NCBI GenBank assembly: GCA_029256845.1
Contig: JARIEI010000034.1
Span: 1 to 33,227, forward strand
Length of the DNA: 33,227 nt
Direction: 5' to 3'
From: Ruminococcus sp.
Lineage (GTDB): Bacteria > Bacillota > Clostridia > Lachnospirales > Lachnospiraceae
The notes below the pieces were generated by a model. That model searched no databases, was not told the origin of the DNA, and worked only from the letters and a program-made list of their open reading frames with translations. Position 1 is the first letter of the stretch; every line of letters begins with the position of its first letter. Below are positions 31,395-33,227 of this stretch, in pieces. The translations under genes were made by a program, and so were the position numbers.

Positions 31395-32288
31395 ATGTTA
31401 CATATAATACTGTGTATTCTAAAAATAATCGGTTGGATTCTACTTGTGATGTTGGCTGTCATCCTTCTAGTTGTTGGAGTTTTTCTGCTTGCCCCAGTAC
31501 GATATCGTTGTAATCTTAATATACAAGATGACTTTAAAAATGTGAATTTGAAGCTTAAATTTTCTTGGATTTTTCATTTGATTCGAGGTCAACTTTTATA
31601 CAACAATGATGGTTTGGATGTTCAAGTTAAGATTGCGTGGAAAACATATCCTATTGATCAAGAAGAAAAAAAAGCACAGGAAGATAGAAAAGACAACACG
31701 GTAGTTGCAAATGTAACGAACGCATCGCTAGAGATGCATTCCGAACAAAGAGAGGAACCCTTCATAGAAAAGAAACCAAAAAGGGAAAGACCAATACAAG
31801 ATGTAGAGAAAGAACCAAAAAAATCTCAAAAAAAAGAACCAAATAAACTAGAACAACTGATTGAAAAAATAAAATACACATTTCAAAAAATATGTGCTAC
31901 TATAAAAACATTACAAAAGAAGAAAGATTATGTACAAAGGTTTTTAAAAAATGAAATTCATAAAAACGCATGGTCTGTATGTCTTTTACATGTAAAAATA
32001 TTGTTGCGTAGAGTGAAGCCTAAAAAGCTCTTTGGAACTGTGGAGTACGGGACGGATGATCCTGCGCTTACAGGACAAGTACTTGCGTTTATCAGCATGA
32101 TTTACCCTTTTACAGAAGAAAAGATTGAAGTTATACCAGATTTTAATGAAAAAAAGTTAAATGCAGATATTTGTGTGGTGGGAAAAATTCGGAGCTTTTA
32201 TTTTTTACAAATGGGAATAAAGTTGCTGCTAAACAAAAATGTACGTATTACGTATAAGCATATTAGAACAATAATAAATAGAATATGA
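31395..32288 (+). CDS. DUF2953-domain membrane protein (YtfI-like)
   Basis: A 297-residue protein with one N-terminal membrane helix (about 7-33), a short domain ending near residue 92, a long charged linker (93-165, rich in Lys, Glu and Gln), and a C-terminal DUF2953 region with the block GTVEYGTDDPALTGQVLAFISMIYPF, which is the most conserved part of the family. Function is unknown. The following gene is gerW (ytfJ); the same pair, ytfI-ytfJ, occurs in Bacillus subtilis, which supports both the identification and a sporulation or germination role. The start ATG lies five bases after the previous stop, with GGAAGG upstream. Confidence 0.8.
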   Translation: MLHIILCILKIIGWILLVMLAVILLVVGVFLLAPVRYRCNLNIQDDFKNVNLKLKFSWIFHLIRGQLLYNNDGLDVQVKIAWKTYPIDQEEKKAQEDRKDNTVVANVTNASLEMHSEQREEPFIEKKPKRERPIQDVEKEPKKSQKKEPNKLEQLIEKIKYTFQKICATIKTLQKKKDYVQRFLKNEIHKNAWSVCLLHVKILLRRVKPKKLFGTVEYGTDDPALTGQVLAFISMIYPFTEEKIEVIPDFNEKKLNADICVVGKIRSFYFLQMGIKLLLNKNVRITYKHIRTIINRI

Positions 32289-32304
32289 TTGGAGGTTCAT
32301 AATT

Positions 32305-32694
32305 ATGGCAGAGGGAAATAATTTTAAAAATACGGTAGATGCATTGTTTCAGGGTATGGATCGTGTGATTTCATCCAAAACAGTAGTGGGGGATGCAATT
32401 CACATAAATGATACCATTATTCTTCCGTTAGTTGATGTTTCTTTTGGAATGGGAGCGGGTTATCTGTCGGATGATAAGAAAGGACGTGGAACAGGGGGAT
32501 TAGGCGGAAAGATTTCTCCAAGTGCAGTTTTAGTCATTAAAGATGGTACAACAAAACTTGTGAATATTAAGAATCAAGATACAGTAACAAAAATCTTGGA
32601 TCTTGTACCAGATGTAGTAGATCGATTTACGACCAAAAAAGAAGATCGAGTTACAGAAGAAGATGTGATGGATATTTTAAATTCTGAAGAATAA
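32305..32694 (+). CDS. gerW: GerW-family sporulation protein (YtfJ)
   Basis: A 129-residue protein of the GerW/YtfJ family, linked in Bacillus to spore proteins and germination. It shows the typical order: short N-terminal helix (FKNTVDALFQGM), VVGDAIHINDTIILPLVDVSFGMGAG, a Gly-rich loop (GRGTGGLGGKISPSAVLVI) and the ending DLVPDVVDRF followed by an acidic tail. No signal peptide. TTGGAGGT precedes ATG 32305, 16 bases after the DUF2953 gene. Its presence suggests that the host makes spores, or descends from a spore former. Confidence 0.88.
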   Translation: MAEGNNFKNTVDALFQGMDRVISSKTVVGDAIHINDTIILPLVDVSFGMGAGYLSDDKKGRGTGGLGGKISPSAVLVIKDGTTKLVNIKNQDTVTKILDLVPDVVDRFTTKKEDRVTEEDVMDILNSEE

Positions 32695-32754
32695 GGCAAG
32701 AATTTTTTTAAAGAGCATACAATAGTATAAATAGATTTTCTGGGGGAACCACTT

Positions 32755-32892
32755 TTGAAAAGAGTAATAGGATTTGCCTTGATTTGGTTTGCGCTTGGTA
32801 TGATTTTGATGTGTTTTCTTCCGGAATGTGCAGGGATATGCGTTATAGTCATATGCCTGCTTTTAGGCTACAAACTTTTTTGCTGCGACTAA
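32755..32892 (+). CDS. Small cysteine-rich hydrophobic membrane peptide, 45 residues
   Basis: A short reading frame from TTG 32755 to TAA 32890-32892, with a clear ribosome site GGGGGA at 32742-32747. The peptide starts Met-Lys-Arg and contains two hydrophobic segments (about 4-22 and 26-42) separated by a Pro-Glu turn at 23-24. Six of its 45 residues are cysteines (20, 25, 29, 34, 43 and 44), the last two adjacent at the end. No family is recognised. Its good ribosome site, membrane-like composition and position before a terminator, 60 bases after gerW, support a real gene; the function is unknown. Confidence 0.6.
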   Translation: MKRVIGFALIWFALGMILMCFLPECAGICVIVICLLLGYKLFCCD

Positions 32893-32911
32893 TTAATTGG
32901 TAGAAATGAAA

Positions 32912-32963
32912 AAGGACACAGAAAAAAAGTACTCACAATCTTGTGGGTACTTTCCGTGTCCTT
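32912..32963. terminator. Bidirectional terminator between the + strand operon and rpmB
   Basis: AAGGACAC at 32912-32919 pairs with GTGTCCTT at 32956-32963, and an inner AAGTACTCACA / TGTGGGTACTT stem with one G-T pair closes on a small loop; a few extra A residues bulge out. Read on the - strand, the stem is followed by TTTTTCATTTC, so it is best as the rpmB terminator. On the + strand the T-run is weak. Confidence 0.85.
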
Positions 32964-32974
32964 AAAATGTTTTA

Positions 32975-33160
32975 TTATGCACGCTCAACGCAACCTGATT
33001 TTAAGCAAGATGTACATACGTACATTTTCTTAGCACCGTTATCAGTTTTTACTTTAACGGACTTTACGTTTGATTTCCACATTTTTGGTGTTTTTCTATG
33101 AGAGTGACTTACATTGTTTCCGAAGTGAGCACCCTTTCCGCAAATAGCACATTTAGCCAT
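32975..33160 (-). CDS. rpmB: 50S ribosomal protein L28, zinc-binding form
   Basis: A 61-residue ribosomal protein of the large subunit, the only - strand gene in the window. It begins MAKCAICGKGAHFGNNVSHSHRKT and has the zinc-ribbon cysteines C4, C7, C49 and C52 (CxxC...CxxC), so it is the zinc-dependent (C+) type rather than the zinc-free variant made under zinc shortage in some bacteria. The frame continues six codons upstream, but the ATG ending at 33160 gives the standard N-terminus and has AGGAGGTG seven to fourteen bases before it. It converges with the + strand operon on a shared hairpin terminator. Confidence 0.97.
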   Translation of the reverse strand: MAKCAICGKGAHFGNNVSHSHRKTPKMWKSNVKSVKVKTDNGAKKMYVCTSCLKSGCVERA

Positions 33161-33212
33161 CATTGCACCTCCTAACAATCTGAAATAGTCTTTACAGACT
33201 CACAACACTATC

Positions 33213-33218
33213 ATTCTA
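33213..33218 (-). promoter_or_regulatory. Likely -10 element of the rpmB promoter
   Basis: On the - strand TAGAAT lies at 33218-33213, preceded by TGT, an extended -10 form. A matching -35 would fall outside the window. A five-pair hairpin (AGTCT/AGACT, 33187-33200) follows in the leader. Confidence 0.4.
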
Positions 33219-33227
33219 ACAGAAAGA

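Noticed and set aside
32726-32731. TATAAA as a promoter for the small Cys-rich peptide
   Set aside because: The only -35 at the right distance is a T-run, so the match is too weak to list as a feature.
33187-33200. Small hairpin in the rpmB leader as a possible ribosomal-protein or zinc-responsive control element
   Set aside because: Only five base pairs, and too little upstream sequence is in the window to judge promoter or operator.

Overview
This window looks like chromosomal DNA of a low-GC Gram-positive anaerobe of the class Clostridia, most likely a Lachnospiraceae-type gut bacterium. The indications are AT-rich coding sequence, strong AGGAGG-type ribosome sites with frequent TTG/GTG starts, a full Rnf complex, a sodium-pump carboxylase operon with a lipoprotein OadG, the scpA-scpB-D,D-carboxypeptidase neighbourhood, and a GerW sporulation protein. 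This placement is inference from gene content; no database search was run. Every gene except the last one (rpmB) is on the + strand, and there is no gene-free stretch longer than about 150 bases. I saw no tRNA, rRNA, insertion sequence, prophage or CRISPR array.

Layout: (1) 1-1401, the 3' end of proA followed closely by a FliB-like lysine-N-methylase. (2) 1463-6243, two secreted D-alanyl-D-alanine carboxypeptidases flanking a membrane metallophosphoesterase and the condensin partners ScpA and ScpB. (3) 6347-11543, a five-gene biotin-dependent operon with a good promoter and a strong terminator: an MmdA/12S-type CoA carboxyltransferase, an OadG-like lipoprotein, a biotin carrier, the Na+-pumping beta subunit, and an OadA/5S-type carboxyltransferase. 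There is no biotin carboxylase. (4) 11690-16487, an RpiR-family regulator, a HI0933-family flavoprotein, cmk, ispH and a four-S1-domain protein, tightly packed and partly overlapping. (5) 16601-21560, the complete rnfCDGEAB operon, closed by a terminator.

(6) 21641-25230, apbE (the enzyme that attaches FMN to RnfD and RnfG), then a NusG-domain-II membrane protein, a Gx-transporter/Hpre_diP_synt_I-family membrane protein, and ruvAB. (7) 25310-32892, zapA, a U32 peptidase-family protein, a SEDS glycosyltransferase overlapping a class B penicillin-binding protein by 137 bases, an unknown protein, a DUF2953 protein, gerW, and a 45-residue Cys-rich membrane peptide. (8) rpmB on the - strand, converging on a shared hairpin terminator.

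Functionally the window combines two ion-motive energy systems (the decarboxylase/transcarboxylase with a Na+ pump, and Rnf with its flavinylation enzyme) with cell-wall synthesis, division, chromosome segregation and repair genes. The observations most worth following are the hybrid 12S + 5S + sodium-pump carboxylase operon, its OadG subunit with an added extracellular domain, the ApbE/NusG-II/Gx-transporter set next to Rnf, the cysteine-rich tail on RnfE, the dual-coded overlap between the SEDS protein and its PBP, and the small Cys-rich membrane peptide.
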